From positions 223,501-287,500 of the forward strand of contig JADIYM010000004.1 in NCBI GenBank assembly GCA_016705245.1: a stretch of DNA of 64,000 nucleotides. The letters run 5' to 3'. The notes under the pieces were generated by a model, which saw nothing but the letters and a program-made list of their open reading frames with translations, ran no database searches and had not been told where the DNA came from. Position numbers and translations under genes: made by a program. This DNA comes from Blastocatellia bacterium (GTDB lineage Bacteria > Acidobacteriota > Blastocatellia > UBA7656 > JADIYM01). Shown piece by piece: positions 1 to 9,065 of this stretch (within the stretch, counting starts at the first letter, position 1; the number at the start of each line of letters is the position of its first letter).

Positions 1-633
1 TCGACGCTTTCCAGAAGGCCGGACTTGTAGCTCAGATCCGCGCGCACGCGCAGGTCGTCGATGTGACCAATCTGCACGTCCGCAACTGCCCGGCGGTCGA
101 GCTCGACTGGAACTCCCGCGTAGGCAGGATCGCGCCACACCCGCACGGCTATCTCGAGCGCACCCGTGGCGTCGATCCCCTCCGTCGGGATCGGAAATGT
201 CACAGTCGAAGCAACGACGCTCTTCTCGTTCGTCGTGCGCGGTCCGAAAGATCCGCACTCGCGGCCGTTGACGACGACCACCACCCCGCCATAGTCGACG
301 GGTCCGACCGACACTCCGAGAGCCGAGCTCGAGGCGGCTGCCGGCAATTGCAGACGCAATCTAAGCCACGTGAGACCGGCAAAATCGACGGAGCCTTGTG
401 CACCGAGCACGTTTTCGACCGAAACTTCAGTCCATCGTGGGTCATCTGCCGAAGGCTGAGCCGAGTCATCCGGAGCACGTATCGCCTGCCACCCCACGTA
501 CGAGACGCTGCGGGGTGTCGGTCGACGAAACGACCGTCGCGCTCGGTGCGGCGAACGCCGTGGCCACCCCGCCACAGCACCAGAGCAGGCACACGGCGGC
601 TATAACATCGAGCTTGGGGGCGAATCTCGGCAT
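1..633 (-). pseudogene. Secreted sensor-like protein, N-terminal part (runs off the window; frame disrupted)
   Basis: The gene starts at ATG 633 with a signal peptide (hydrophobic VIAAVCLLWCCGGVATAFA). That frame stops after about 55 codons at 466. From about position 510 the next frame is open to the window edge and gives coherent protein: Y-V-G-W-Q-A-I-R, then a DD..W pattern, TWLRLRLQLP, and ALEIAVRVWRDPAY. This resembles the carbohydrate-binding-like extracellular N-terminus found before histidine kinase or SpoIIE-type phosphatase domains (family recollection, not searched). One extra base between about 500 and 530 would join signal peptide and domain. The output domain lies outside the window, so the enzyme class is unknown. 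Divergent from the S8 protease. Confidence 0.5.
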
Positions 634-874
634 TCTACTGTTGAGTGGCCGCCGGTCCGGACCGGCTGATGGACCCTTCCGCCCCATATTATCGGCAGCA
701 AAGCGGTTGGGCATTACCGGTCTCGGCCAGACTCTTTCGCCGCTCTCTCCGGGGCACGGGCAAATTGACGGCTCACCGCGGCTGCAAGCGGTTGACCCAC
801 ATTGGGCGCGCCTGCGATCATTACGGGCTTGACGGGTCCCCGTCATTCGCAGGTTGTGCGCACTGGAGGTCTCT

Positions 875-3007
875 GTGGTTCGTGCCGTCGCCCGTCCGTT
901 CCTTTGCCGTCGCTTCGTATCCACCGGGCTGACGCTGGTTTTCGCTGTGACATTCCTGAATCCGGTGTTGGCTTCGTCCGACGAATCGGGCCGGACAACC
1001 GTAGATTCGGCAGTTGCGGCACGGTTGAACGGCGGATGGTTCAAGCTGCCTCACGTGCCCGGCGAGCTCATCGTAAAGGTCCGTGAAGGCTCCTCGAAGG
1101 CAGGACTTGACGCCATCGAGCAGAGTGGAATGTTTGTCGTCGAGTCCGCGAAGGCGGCTCCCTCCGTCAAACTGGTCCGAGCGGCCACTGCATTGCAGGC
1201 AGAAGCTGCACTTGCGGCGCTCGTCGAGAATCCGGCCGTCGAATACGCCGAACCGAACTATCTGCTCGAGACCAGCGCGACTCCGAACGACCCTCGATTC
1301 AGCACGCAGTGGGGACTCGAGAACGGTAACGGCCCGGACATCAACGCGCCGCAGGCATGGGACCGGACGACCGGTAGTGACGACGTCGTGATCGGCGTCA
1401 TTGACTCGGGAATGGACATCACGCACGTCGATCTCAAGGAGAATCTCTACAAGAACCAGGGTGAGATCGCCGGCAACAGCATCGACGACGACGGCAACGG
1501 CTATGTCGACGACGTCAACGGCTGGGACGCGGTGACCGACACTGGACGGATGCGCGACGAGGACGGGCACGGAACACACGTATCGGGAATCGTCGGGGCG
1601 AGAGGCAACAACGGCGAGGGCGTCGCCGGCGTGAACTGGCGGGTCAAGCTGCTTCCGCTCCGCTTCATCACGGTTCGCAGCGGCGCGACCTTCGATGCGC
1701 TGCAGTGCATCGACTATGCCACCAACCTCCGCAATCGCGGTGTCAACATTCGGATCCTCAACAACAGCTGGGGCGGTGGCGGATATTCGACCGCGCTTGT
1801 CGAAGCGATCAAGCGAGCAAACTCAGCCGGGATCCTGTTCGTCTGCGCCGCGGGCAACGAGAGTACGGACTCGGATGCGGTCCCGTCATATCCCGCGTCG
1901 TACGAGGTCGCAAACGTGATCTCCGTGGGCGCAATGACGCGCAGCAACTTCCAGGCGGGCTTCTCGAACTTTGGACGACGGTCCGTTGACGTTTTTGCGC
2001 CGGGCGACGGAATCCTCAGCACGACGCCTGGCAACAGCTACGCGTCCTTCAACGGCACGTCTCAGGCTTCGCCGATGGTCGCCGGAATCGCCGGGCTGAT
2101 TCTTGCCGAACATCCGGAGGCAACCGTCCCTGAGATGAAGGCGCGGATCCTCGGATCGGTGCAGCGCGAGAGTTTCGCGTCGTCGCTCTGCCTGACTGGT
2201 GGCCGGGTCGACGCTCAGTCCGCCATTCGCAGCGAGTCGACGGCTCCTGGGCCCATCTCTGATTTCCGTTTGACGACCGTTTCGCGTTCAACGATCGTGC
2301 TTGCATGGTCGGCGGTCGGCGACGACGGCACGACGGGCTCGGCTGCCTACTACGACCTGCGATGGTCGACCGACGAGATCACGACATCGAGTTTCGACGT
2401 CGCGAACCAGATAAGCGACACGCGGATGCCGCTGCGCGCCGGCGAAACCGAAACCGCCGTGATACGTGGCTGTTTCACCGATGGCCAACCCGTCCACATC
2501 GCACTCCGCGTTTACGACAAGGCCGGGAACCGCTCGCAGTCCGACACGCTTACGGCCGTGCCCGCCGGCGCCATTCTCAACTTCACGCTCGAGCCGGGTC
2601 CGGACGATTTCGTCCTCGGCACTCCGCTCAATCTGAAGGGTGACGACAAGGCAGCCACGGTCGATCTGCCTTTCGACTTCCCGTATTACGGCGCGACATA
2701 TCGCACGGCCTATGTCTCGACGAACGGCGTCGTGGCATTCGACGGGCCATTCGTTACTCCGACAGGCTCGCGGAGCGACCTTGCGACCCTAAACGGTCTC
2801 GCGCCGCTCTGGTTCGACCTCAGAACCGACGGCAGTCAACCAGGCGAGGACGTCTACGTCACGTCATCCGGCGACGAGTTGACGCTGCGCTGGGTGGCCG
2901 AGCCGTTCTATCCATCAGGAGAGGCGCCGAAGAGATCCCCAGGTCTCGTTCGCCGTCACGTTGCACGCGAACGGCCGGGTGGATTACGTGTATGGCCCCG
3001 GCGGTAA
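875..3007 (+). CDS. S8 subtilisin-like secreted protease, main part
   Basis: GTG at 875 is preceded by GGAGGT (865-870). A signal peptide covers about residues 1-34 and an I9/fervidolysin-like prodomain about 50-130 (PGELIVKVREG). The subtilase domain has the full triad: Asp177 (VIDSG), His232 (DGHGTH) and Ser396 (NGTSQASP), plus the oxyanion region AAGNE. A fibronectin-III-like domain (APGPISDFRL) and a beta-rich domain follow. The frame ends at 3007 in non-family sequence (RRHVARERPGG), while the true C-terminus continues in the +1 frame. One surplus C in the CCCC run at 2937-2940 would explain this. The corrected gene would run 875-3674, about 932 residues. Exported protease; substrate unknown. 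Confidence 0.88.
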   Translation: MVRAVARPFLCRRFVSTGLTLVFAVTFLNPVLASSDESGRTTVDSAVAARLNGGWFKLPHVPGELIVKVREGSSKAGLDAIEQSGMFVVESAKAAPSVKLVRAATALQAEAALAALVENPAVEYAEPNYLLETSATPNDPRFSTQWGLENGNGPDINAPQAWDRTTGSDDVVIGVIDSGMDITHVDLKENLYKNQGEIAGNSIDDDGNGYVDDVNGWDAVTDTGRMRDEDGHGTHVSGIVGARGNNGEGVAGVNWRVKLLPLRFITVRSGATFDALQCIDYATNLRNRGVNIRILNNSWGGGGYSTALVEAIKRANSAGILFVCAAGNESTDSDAVPSYPASYEVANVISVGAMTRSNFQAGFSNFGRRSVDVFAPGDGILSTTPGNSYASFNGTSQASPMVAGIAGLILAEHPEATVPEMKARILGSVQRESFASSLCLTGGRVDAQSAIRSESTAPGPISDFRLTTVSRSTIVLAWSAVGDDGTTGSAAYYDLRWSTDEITTSSFDVANQISDTRMPLRAGETETAVIRGCFTDGQPVHIALRVYDKAGNRSQSDTLTAVPAGAILNFTLEPGPDDFVLGTPLNLKGDDKAATVDLPFDFPYYGATYRTAYVSTNGVVAFDGPFVTPTGSRSDLATLNGLAPLWFDLRTDGSQPGEDVYVTSSGDELTLRWVAEPFYPSGEAPKRSPGLVRRHVARERPGGLRVWPRR

Positions 3008-3674
3008 CGACGGATTGCGCGTTGATTCGAGCACGCCGGTCGTTGGAGTCTCGGACGGCGGCTGTGCGAGCCTCGTGCTCGAGGCATATTCCGGGCGCGA
3101 GTCGCTGAAGAACGCTCCTGCAGTGACATTCGTTCCCGGTATGGCGACGACGGGCATCGAGCCGGTATTCGCGTCGCAGACGCTTTCGAGCGCCACAGAG
3201 GGATTACTCAAGCAGTTCACGATTACCGCCTCCGACCCGGATGGCACTGCGGTCACCGTCATTGCTGCGCTGCCACGGAACGCGACCTACGATCAGGGCA
3301 CGGGTGCTGTGCGGTTTACTCCCGACAGCGCGCAGGATGGCATCGTGCAGTTCGCGTTCACGGCAACGGACGCTTCCGGCGCTTCGACGTCCCGGACGTA
3401 TGCTCTGACGGTGCTCGACAACGGCAACCTGCCGGAGATCAACTTCATTACCACTAAGAAGAAGATCACTTTCACCGGAATCGGCTTCCGCGTCGGAGCC
3501 CGCATCGAAGTCGACGGCACGTTCCTCACCGACGCCAGGAACAACAAGAAATCGCCGGCGACAAAGATCACGAGTGCATCGGCCAAGGCTGCTCTTGCGG
3601 CTCCGGGATTGCACACCGTGGTCGTCGAGAACCCGGACGGCACTCGAAGCGGTCCTTTCTACACAATCCGATGA
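2961..3674 (+). CDS. S8 protease C-terminal part (cadherin-like and IPT-like domains), continuation in another frame
   Basis: This is the C-terminal continuation of the preceding protease, displaced by one base. Translation becomes coherent from QVSFAVTLHANG just before 2961. It holds a dystroglycan-type cadherin-like domain (FTITASDPDG, FTATDASG). It ends in a beta-sandwich tail (KKKITFTGIGF, GARIEVDG, VVVENPDGTRSG) that resembles IPT/TIG folds. A similar tail closes the large pilus-linked protein at 47.9 kb. It has no convincing start of its own and is probably not translated separately. Confidence 0.75.
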   Translation: MHANGRVDYVYGPGGNDGLRVDSSTPVVGVSDGGCASLVLEAYSGRESLKNAPAVTFVPGMATTGIEPVFASQTLSSATEGLLKQFTITASDPDGTAVTVIAALPRNATYDQGTGAVRFTPDSAQDGIVQFAFTATDASGASTSRTYALTVLDNGNLPEINFITTKKKITFTGIGFRVGARIEVDGTFLTDARNNKKSPATKITSASAKAALAAPGLHTVVVENPDGTRSGPFYTIR

Positions 3675-3714
3675 CGTCGTGGCGTCACCGACAATTCCAC
3701 AGAATCGAGATTTC

Positions 3715-4056
3715 ATGTCTGACACGCTAGCCCATCAAGCATTCAAGAACGTCAAGACGGAGGCGTTCCTCGACCTGCCGCCCAAAGCTCGTCTCGATGC
3801 GTTCGCGTGGGCCTACTGCTGCGCGGTTTCGGAAGCCTCGTCTGAGCAACTCACTGCAGAGGCTGCGGCGCTTGGAGTCCCCGCCGACTACCTTACCGGG
3901 CTCCGCGACATGAAGGAGTCCGAGCACACGCGCATAGTCGCGGAAGTGCTCAGGATTTTCTGCGACCGTCCGGCGGGTGCTTCGGCTTCGGCCGTCGACT
4001 CGCTGCTCGACGACGTAATGGGCGTCGGCGGGCACGAAGGCACGATCCCCGGTTAA
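3715..4056 (+). CDS. Hypothetical small acidic protein
   Basis: A 113-residue soluble protein starting MSDTLAHQAF, 40 bp after the protease. It is rich in Ala, Glu and Asp and probably mostly helical, with no signal peptide, membrane segment or motif I recognise. Two cysteines sit in a WAYCCAVSE segment. Its last four bases overlap the end of the convergent kinase gene, so the two transcripts run into each other. Codon use matches its neighbours. Function unknown. Confidence 0.6.
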   Translation: MSDTLAHQAFKNVKTEAFLDLPPKARLDAFAWAYCCAVSEASSEQLTAEAAALGVPADYLTGLRDMKESEHTRIVAEVLRIFCDRPAGASASAVDSLLDDVMGVGGHEGTIPG

Positions 4057-4943
4057 TCGTTGGCAGCGATCGGGCCCGGATCGATTTCCGGCACGAGCGT
4101 CTCGAGGTCCCGCGCGAAGGCTCGACCGTCTACGTATCGGTCTGCCGGCTGCTTTGCGATCGCTCGAAGTACTACCGTGTCGACGTCGGCGCCGAGGTCG
4201 GGACGCAGCGACGACGGCGGAGCCGGCGTTTTCGAGAGGTGCTGCAGAAGGATGGCACCGACGGTTGGTCCCCTGAACGGCGTCGTTCCGGTCAACATCT
4301 GGTACGCAATCACTCCGAGCGAGTAGATGTCGGCGCGACCATCGGCTGTCGCGCCTTCGATGATCTCCGGAGCGATGTACTCCGGAGTCCCAAGGATGTT
4401 CTTGCCGGTGAGCTTCGACGCATTGCTCTCGGTCATGCGTGCGACGCCAAAGTCCACGATCTTGATTGTCGATGGCTGCGCGGCCGAGTCCGGAAAAACG
4501 AGGTTCTCGGGCTTGAGGTCACGATGCACGATGCCCGCATCGTGAAACAGCGACGCCGCCTCGCAGACGGGCACGAGGAGCGCGGCGAGCAGCCGCAGCG
4601 ACACCGTGCCCTCAATGGCGAGCCAATCGGCGAGCGTCGGTCCGGTCAGCAATTCCTGAACGATGCCGGGCCGTCCGTCCGGCAGCACGACGAGGTCGAG
4701 AATCTGTACCACATTCTGATGGCTCAGCGCCGAAAGGGCCTGCGCCTCGCGTTGGAAGCGCTCGAGGTACTTCGGTTCACCGGCGAGGTCGTGAAGCAGG
4801 ATCTTCATCGCGACCTCGCCGCCCGTTCGTGAGTCGATCGCGAGATACACAGAGCTCATGCCGCCGCGACCGAGGAGCCGGTCGATGGCGTAATGCGAGA
4901 CCTGCGTCCCGACCAGAGTGGAGCGTTTTAATTCGTCGGTCAA
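4053..4943 (-). CDS. Soluble Ser/Thr protein kinase
   Basis: This 296-residue protein is almost only a Hanks-type kinase domain. It has a glycine loop (LLGRGGMSSVY), the ATP-binding Lys in VAMKIL, catalytic HRDLKPEN, DFG (VDFGVAR) and the APE region (GTPEYIAPE). There is no transmembrane segment and no extracellular sensor, so it is cytoplasmic, unlike PknB-type kinases. It lies 40 bp downstream of the oligopeptide transporter operon on the same strand and could be its last gene. Substrates cannot be deduced. Confidence 0.9.
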   Translation of the reverse strand: MTDELKRSTLVGTQVSHYAIDRLLGRGGMSSVYLAIDSRTGGEVAMKILLHDLAGEPKYLERFQREAQALSALSHQNVVQILDLVVLPDGRPGIVQELLTGPTLADWLAIEGTVSLRLLAALLVPVCEAASLFHDAGIVHRDLKPENLVFPDSAAQPSTIKIVDFGVARMTESNASKLTGKNILGTPEYIAPEIIEGATADGRADIYSLGVIAYQMLTGTTPFRGPTVGAILLQHLSKTPAPPSSLRPDLGADVDTVVLRAIAKQPADRYVDGRAFARDLETLVPEIDPGPIAAND

Positions 4944-4982
4944 GAATGCGATGCCGGCAGCGGCCGAAGCCTCGAGCGAGGC

Positions 4983-6023
4983 TCAGCCTTCGGCCTCCTC
5001 CGTAAGCTTCGAGGCAAGCGGCAGCGGCAACTCCTCGATTCGATCGATGTGAAAACACGCCGCGCGGTGACCGGGCCTGATCTCGACGAGCGGCGGACGC
5101 GAGTCGGCACACTCGGCCGTTGCGAGAGGGCAACGCGTTCGAAAGTGGCACCCGCTCGGCGGATTGATTGGCGACGGGACGTCACCCTTCAGCGGAATGT
5201 GTGTCCGCACGCGCTTCGGCACCGGCACGGGGATCGCCGAAAGCAGGGCCCGCGTGTACGGGTGGAGGGGATGCGCGAACAAATCGTCGGTTTCCGCTTC
5301 TTCGACAATCTGTCCCAGGTACATCACTGCAATGCGGTCCGAGATGTGCCGAACCACCGCGAGGTCGTGCGCGATGAATAGGTACGCTAGGTTCATCTCG
5401 CGCTGCAGATCCGAGAGAAGATTGAGAATCTGCGCCTGGATCGAAACGTCGAGCGCCGAGACCGCTTCATCGCAGACAATGAACTCGGGCTCGACAGCCA
5501 GGGCGCGCGCGATGCCGATGCGCTGACGCTGCCCACCCGAGAACTCGTGCGGATACCTGTTCACGTAGTTGCGATTGAGCCCGACGCGTTCGAGCAATTG
5601 CGCCACCCGGTCACGGCACGCTGCTCGTGACGTCACGAGCCTGTGAAGCCGCATCGCGTCGCCGACCGTTTCGGCGACCGTGTGGCGCGGATTCAGGGAT
5701 GAATAGGGATCCTGAAAGATGATCTGCATTCGACGCCGAAGAGTCCGAAGGCCGCCGGCCGACATTGCGAGCACGTCGGCGCCGTCGAAGCTCACCTGCC
5801 CTCCGGTCGGTTCGATGAGTCGCAGGACGCAACGACCCACCGTCGTCTTTCCGCAACCCGACTCGCCGACGAGCCCGAGGGTTTCCCGACGCGTCAGTGA
5901 AAACGACACGTCGTTGACCGCCTGCACGTTTCCAACGACGTGTGGGATCAATCCCTTCCGGATCGGATAGAACTTCTGGAGGTGCTTGACCTCGACGAGC
6001 GGACGCGTATCACCGTGCTTCAT
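4983..6023 (-). CDS. Oligopeptide/dipeptide ABC transporter ATP-binding protein (OppF/DppF type)
   Basis: A 346-residue ATPase energising peptide import at the inner membrane. Walker A is GESGCGKTT, the signature is SGGQRQR, Walker B is FIVCDEAVSALD and the switch His is in IAHDLAVV. The C-terminal oligopeptide/dipeptide extension has cysteines in GCHFRTRCP. I chose ATG 6023 because the upstream oppD reading frame, once restored, ends in the overlapping ATGA. A GTG 11 codons upstream is less likely. It is intact although its partner oppD is broken. Confidence 0.9.
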   Translation of the reverse strand: MKHGDTRPLVEVKHLQKFYPIRKGLIPHVVGNVQAVNDVSFSLTRRETLGLVGESGCGKTTVGRCVLRLIEPTGGQVSFDGADVLAMSAGGLRTLRRRMQIIFQDPYSSLNPRHTVAETVGDAMRLHRLVTSRAACRDRVAQLLERVGLNRNYVNRYPHEFSGGQRQRIGIARALAVEPEFIVCDEAVSALDVSIQAQILNLLSDLQREMNLAYLFIAHDLAVVRHISDRIAVMYLGQIVEEAETDDLFAHPLHPYTRALLSAIPVPVPKRVRTHIPLKGDVPSPINPPSGCHFRTRCPLATAECADSRPPLVEIRPGHRAACFHIDRIEELPLPLASKLTEEAEG

Positions 6024-6893
6024 GACGCCTCGCTCCCGGCGGTGCTGAACGGACACGCCACTTTGTGACCAGGCGCGACCTCGACGAGCTCGGGTTCAAA
6101 CGACGCGCATTCCGCCCGGACAATGGTGCAGCGCGTGCGGAATCGGCACCCGGTCGGAAACTCGAGCGGGTTCGGTACATTGCCGGGAATGACGTTCAGG
6201 GTCTCGCCGCGGTGCTCGAGCGACGGCAGCGACTGGAAGAGGGCTCTCGTGCATGTCGAACTCTTCCCGGAGGTCGTGCAGCAGGTCGAGAATCTGCGAC
6301 TGAATCGTGACGTCGAGCGCGGTCGTCGGCTCGTCGGCGATGAGCAGCTTCGGCCGGCACACGAGTGCCATGGCGATCATCGCCCGCTGTTTCATCCCGC
6401 CCGAAAGCTGATGCGGGTATTCGTCGACACGCTTCTCCGGCGACGGAATACCGACGCGGGAGAGCATTTCGATGGCGAGCCGGCGTGCGTCGGCCTTCGA
6501 CGCGCTCGTGTGGCGCAGGATGGCTTCCGTGATCTGCCGGCCGATAGTGAGGATCGGGTTGAGCGACGTCATCGGCTCCTGGAAGATCATCGAAATATCG
6601 TTGCCGCGGACGTCGCGCATCTCCGCTTCCGAGAGTTTCAGGAGGTCCCGGTCCTCGAAGACGATCTCGCCGCTCTCGACGCGTCCGGGCGGCACCGGGA
6701 TGAGACCCATGATCGTAAAAGCCGTGACGGACTTTCCGCATCCCGACTCCCCGACGACCGCGACCGTCTCGCTCGGGAATACCTCGAACGACACCCCGTC
6801 GACGGAACGCGCGACGCCGTCGGATGTGTGGAAATACGTCCGAAGATCCCGAATCGCGAGCAGCGGCTGTGTTGCCGGTTCGGGGCTGGTCAT
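6020..6893 (-). pseudogene. oppD/dppD ATP-binding protein with internal deletion and frameshift
   Basis: The N-terminal two thirds are normal OppD: Walker A GESGCGKSV, signature LSGGMKQR and Walker B LLIADEPTTALD. After REEFDM the sequence jumps directly, out of frame, to the family's later segment TRALFQSLPSLEHRGE. That segment continues as GCRFRTRC and ends at a stop overlapping oppF's ATG. About 50 codons are missing around position 6255, including the switch-histidine loop (THDLGVV). The unrepaired frame ends at 6096 in nonsense sequence. Start ATG 6893 overlaps the dppC stop. The transporter probably lacks one ATPase unless OppF or another subunit replaces it, or the deletion is an assembly error. 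Confidence 0.8.
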
Positions 6894-8041
6894 CGCTGCG
6901 TCCTCGGGTCAGCGGCGTCGCGAAGGCCATCGCCGAACACGTTCCAGGCCATCACGGCGAGGAAGATGAAAACTCCGGGCGTCAGGATCCACCAGTAGTC
7001 GGTCAGATAGCGGAGGTTCTGCGCGGCCTGCAGCATGTTGCCCCACGAGGCTTCCGGCTCCTGCACACCGACGCCGAGGAACGACAGCGCGACCTCGCCT
7101 AGAATGTAGAACGGTACGCTCAGCGTCGCGGTCACGATGACGAACGAAAGCGTGTTCGGAAGGATGTGCTTCATCACGATCCACATCCGGCTGAACCCGA
7201 GCGCCTGCGCCGCGATGACGTACTCCAGTTCCTTGATCGAGAGGACCATGCCGCGAATGACGCGAGCTATCGAGGCCCACCCGATGAACGAGAGGATCAG
7301 GATGATAATGAGGTAGAGCTGGGTCGACGAGAGCTCGGCGCCGAAACTTTGCCGCAGGACGAGTATGAGGTACAGGCTCGGCAGTGCGAGGATCAGCTCG
7401 ACGAGTCTCATCAGGCCGAAGTCGATGGCCCCGCCAAAGTAGCCCGCCACTCCTCCGATGAGCATTCCGATCGACGTCGAGATGAGGATGCCGATGATGC
7501 CGACCGAGAGTGAGATGCGTCCGCCGTAAAGAATCCTCGAGAGGACGTCTCGGCCGAACTGATCGCCACCGAACAGGTAGAGTCGGCCAGGCTCGTCCAC
7601 ACCGAACAGATGCGTCCGTACCGGGAGAACCCAGAGCAGGTCGCATTGGGCGCCCTGCACGAAGAAGCGGATCGGATAGATCTTGGACGTGTCCTCAGCG
7701 TAGACCGTGTTGTACGGATCCGAGATCCTCGACTCGGAGATGAAGGGCCGCCGCCAATTGCCCTCAGAGTCACGGATGTGAATTCGACCGAGAATGTGCG
7801 GAGGATGGAATGAGCGGTAAGAGTCCTGCGTCTCGTAGGTGTACGGAGCGACGAATCCCGCCAGGATCGCCAGCCCATACAGCGCGACGAGAACCCAGAG
7901 TGCCGTCATCGCCGTGCGATTGCGTCGGAGCTTGAGCCAGAGTATCTGCCACGGGCTGCGGTTGACGACAACGGACGACGTGCCGTCGCCGGCGTCAGGC
8001 GGCGCGATCTGCGGCTCGATCGGCGTGAGGTTCGCGGCCAT
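6890..8041 (-). CDS. Peptide ABC transporter permease (DppC/OppC type)
   Basis: A 383-residue inner-membrane permease. After a cytoplasmic N-terminus, TM1 (about residues 42-65) is followed by a long periplasmic insert of roughly 100 residues. A BPD_transp_1 domain follows with a typical coupling loop (AAQALGFSRMWIVMKHILPN). The C-terminal pattern GVGVQEPEASWGNML is characteristic of the family. It overlaps the oppD start by ATGA and lies 3 bp after dppB. The insert between TM1 and TM2 (DPYNTVYAED, PIRFFVQGA) resembles that of acidobacterial and deltaproteobacterial DppC proteins, from general knowledge. Confidence 0.92.
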   Translation of the reverse strand: MAANLTPIEPQIAPPDAGDGTSSVVVNRSPWQILWLKLRRNRTAMTALWVLVALYGLAILAGFVAPYTYETQDSYRSFHPPHILGRIHIRDSEGNWRRPFISESRISDPYNTVYAEDTSKIYPIRFFVQGAQCDLLWVLPVRTHLFGVDEPGRLYLFGGDQFGRDVLSRILYGGRISLSVGIIGILISTSIGMLIGGVAGYFGGAIDFGLMRLVELILALPSLYLILVLRQSFGAELSSTQLYLIIILILSFIGWASIARVIRGMVLSIKELEYVIAAQALGFSRMWIVMKHILPNTLSFVIVTATLSVPFYILGEVALSFLGVGVQEPEASWGNMLQAAQNLRYLTDYWWILTPGVFIFLAVMAWNVFGDGLRDAADPRTQR

Positions 8042-8044
8042 CGG

Positions 8045-9016
8045 CTACTCCAGTCGGATTCGCGGATCGACGACCGCGAGCAGGATGTCGGCGAGCAGGT
8101 TTCCAACGACGAGCATTACGGTGACCATCACGATCGAGGCCATGACGAGCGGCTCGTCCTTGTTGATCAGTGCATCCACCGTCAGGCGGCCCATGCCTGG
8201 CCACGAGAAAACGAACTCCGTGATGAACGCGCCCGACAGGAGGTACGCGAACGAGAAGCCGAATAGCGTGATGAGCGGATTGATCGCGTTGCCGAGCGCA
8301 TGACGGAAGAGCACCGTTCGGAGCGAGAGGCCCTTGGCTTTTGCCGTCCTGATGTAGTCCTGCGAGAGCGTCTCGATCATCTCGGCTCTCATCTGCCGCA
8401 TGTACTGCGCCATGCCGATCGTTCCGAGCACGGTCGCCGGAAGACAGAGATGCCACAGGACGTCGACCGTCTTCTGCCACGGCGACATGAAGTCCCAATA
8501 CACCTGATCGTGGAGTCCCCCGGCCGGAAACCAACCCGTTTTCGCCGCAAACAGCACCATCAGGAGCGAGAAGAAGACGCTCGGAATCGACAGGCCGACA
8601 AACGAGACTCCGCCCGAAATGCGGTCGATGAGGCTGTCCTTTTTCAGTGCCGAGAGAATACCGAGCGGGATAGCCAGTCCCCACGAGATGATCAACGCGC
8701 CGACCGCGAGCAGGAGCGTGTTCAGGATGCGATCGCCGATAAGCGACCATACACTCGTCTGGAACTTGAACGAATATCCGAAGTCGCCGGTAATCACGCC
8801 GGATAGCCAGTACCAGTACCGAACGAAGACGTTCTCGGTGTCGAGGTGGTACTTGGCGCGGAGGAACTCGAGTCGGTCCGGCGTCATGCTCGGACTCTCG
8901 GACAGCGTGGTGAAGTAGTCTCCCGGAGACGCGATGAGAAGAGCCTGCGTGATGAACGTCACCGCGAGGATTAGCGGGAAGATCGCGAGCACGCGGCGAA
9001 GCAGAAACGTCTTCAT
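8045..9016 (-). CDS. Peptide ABC transporter permease (DppB/OppB type)
   Basis: A 323-residue permease with N-terminal TM1 (RRVLAIFPLILAVTFITQ), a periplasmic segment (GDYFTTLSESP, YHLDTENVFVRYWYW) and a BPD_transp_1 domain. The coupling loop is IRTAKAKGLSLRTVLFRHALGN. The C-terminal FVFSWPGMGRLTVDAL matches DppB consensus. I chose ATG 9016 with a GTGGGGGC stretch 8 bp upstream; a GTG six codons earlier is possible. It forms the membrane channel together with the downstream dppC product. Confidence 0.92.
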   Translation of the reverse strand: MKTFLLRRVLAIFPLILAVTFITQALLIASPGDYFTTLSESPSMTPDRLEFLRAKYHLDTENVFVRYWYWLSGVITGDFGYSFKFQTSVWSLIGDRILNTLLLAVGALIISWGLAIPLGILSALKKDSLIDRISGGVSFVGLSIPSVFFSLLMVLFAAKTGWFPAGGLHDQVYWDFMSPWQKTVDVLWHLCLPATVLGTIGMAQYMRQMRAEMIETLSQDYIRTAKAKGLSLRTVLFRHALGNAINPLITLFGFSFAYLLSGAFITEFVFSWPGMGRLTVDALINKDEPLVMASIVMVTVMLVVGNLLADILLAVVDPRIRLE

Positions 9017-9065
9017 TGGCGTTGCGGCCCCCACGCGCGCGTTTGCACGCGCGGGGACATACGGT

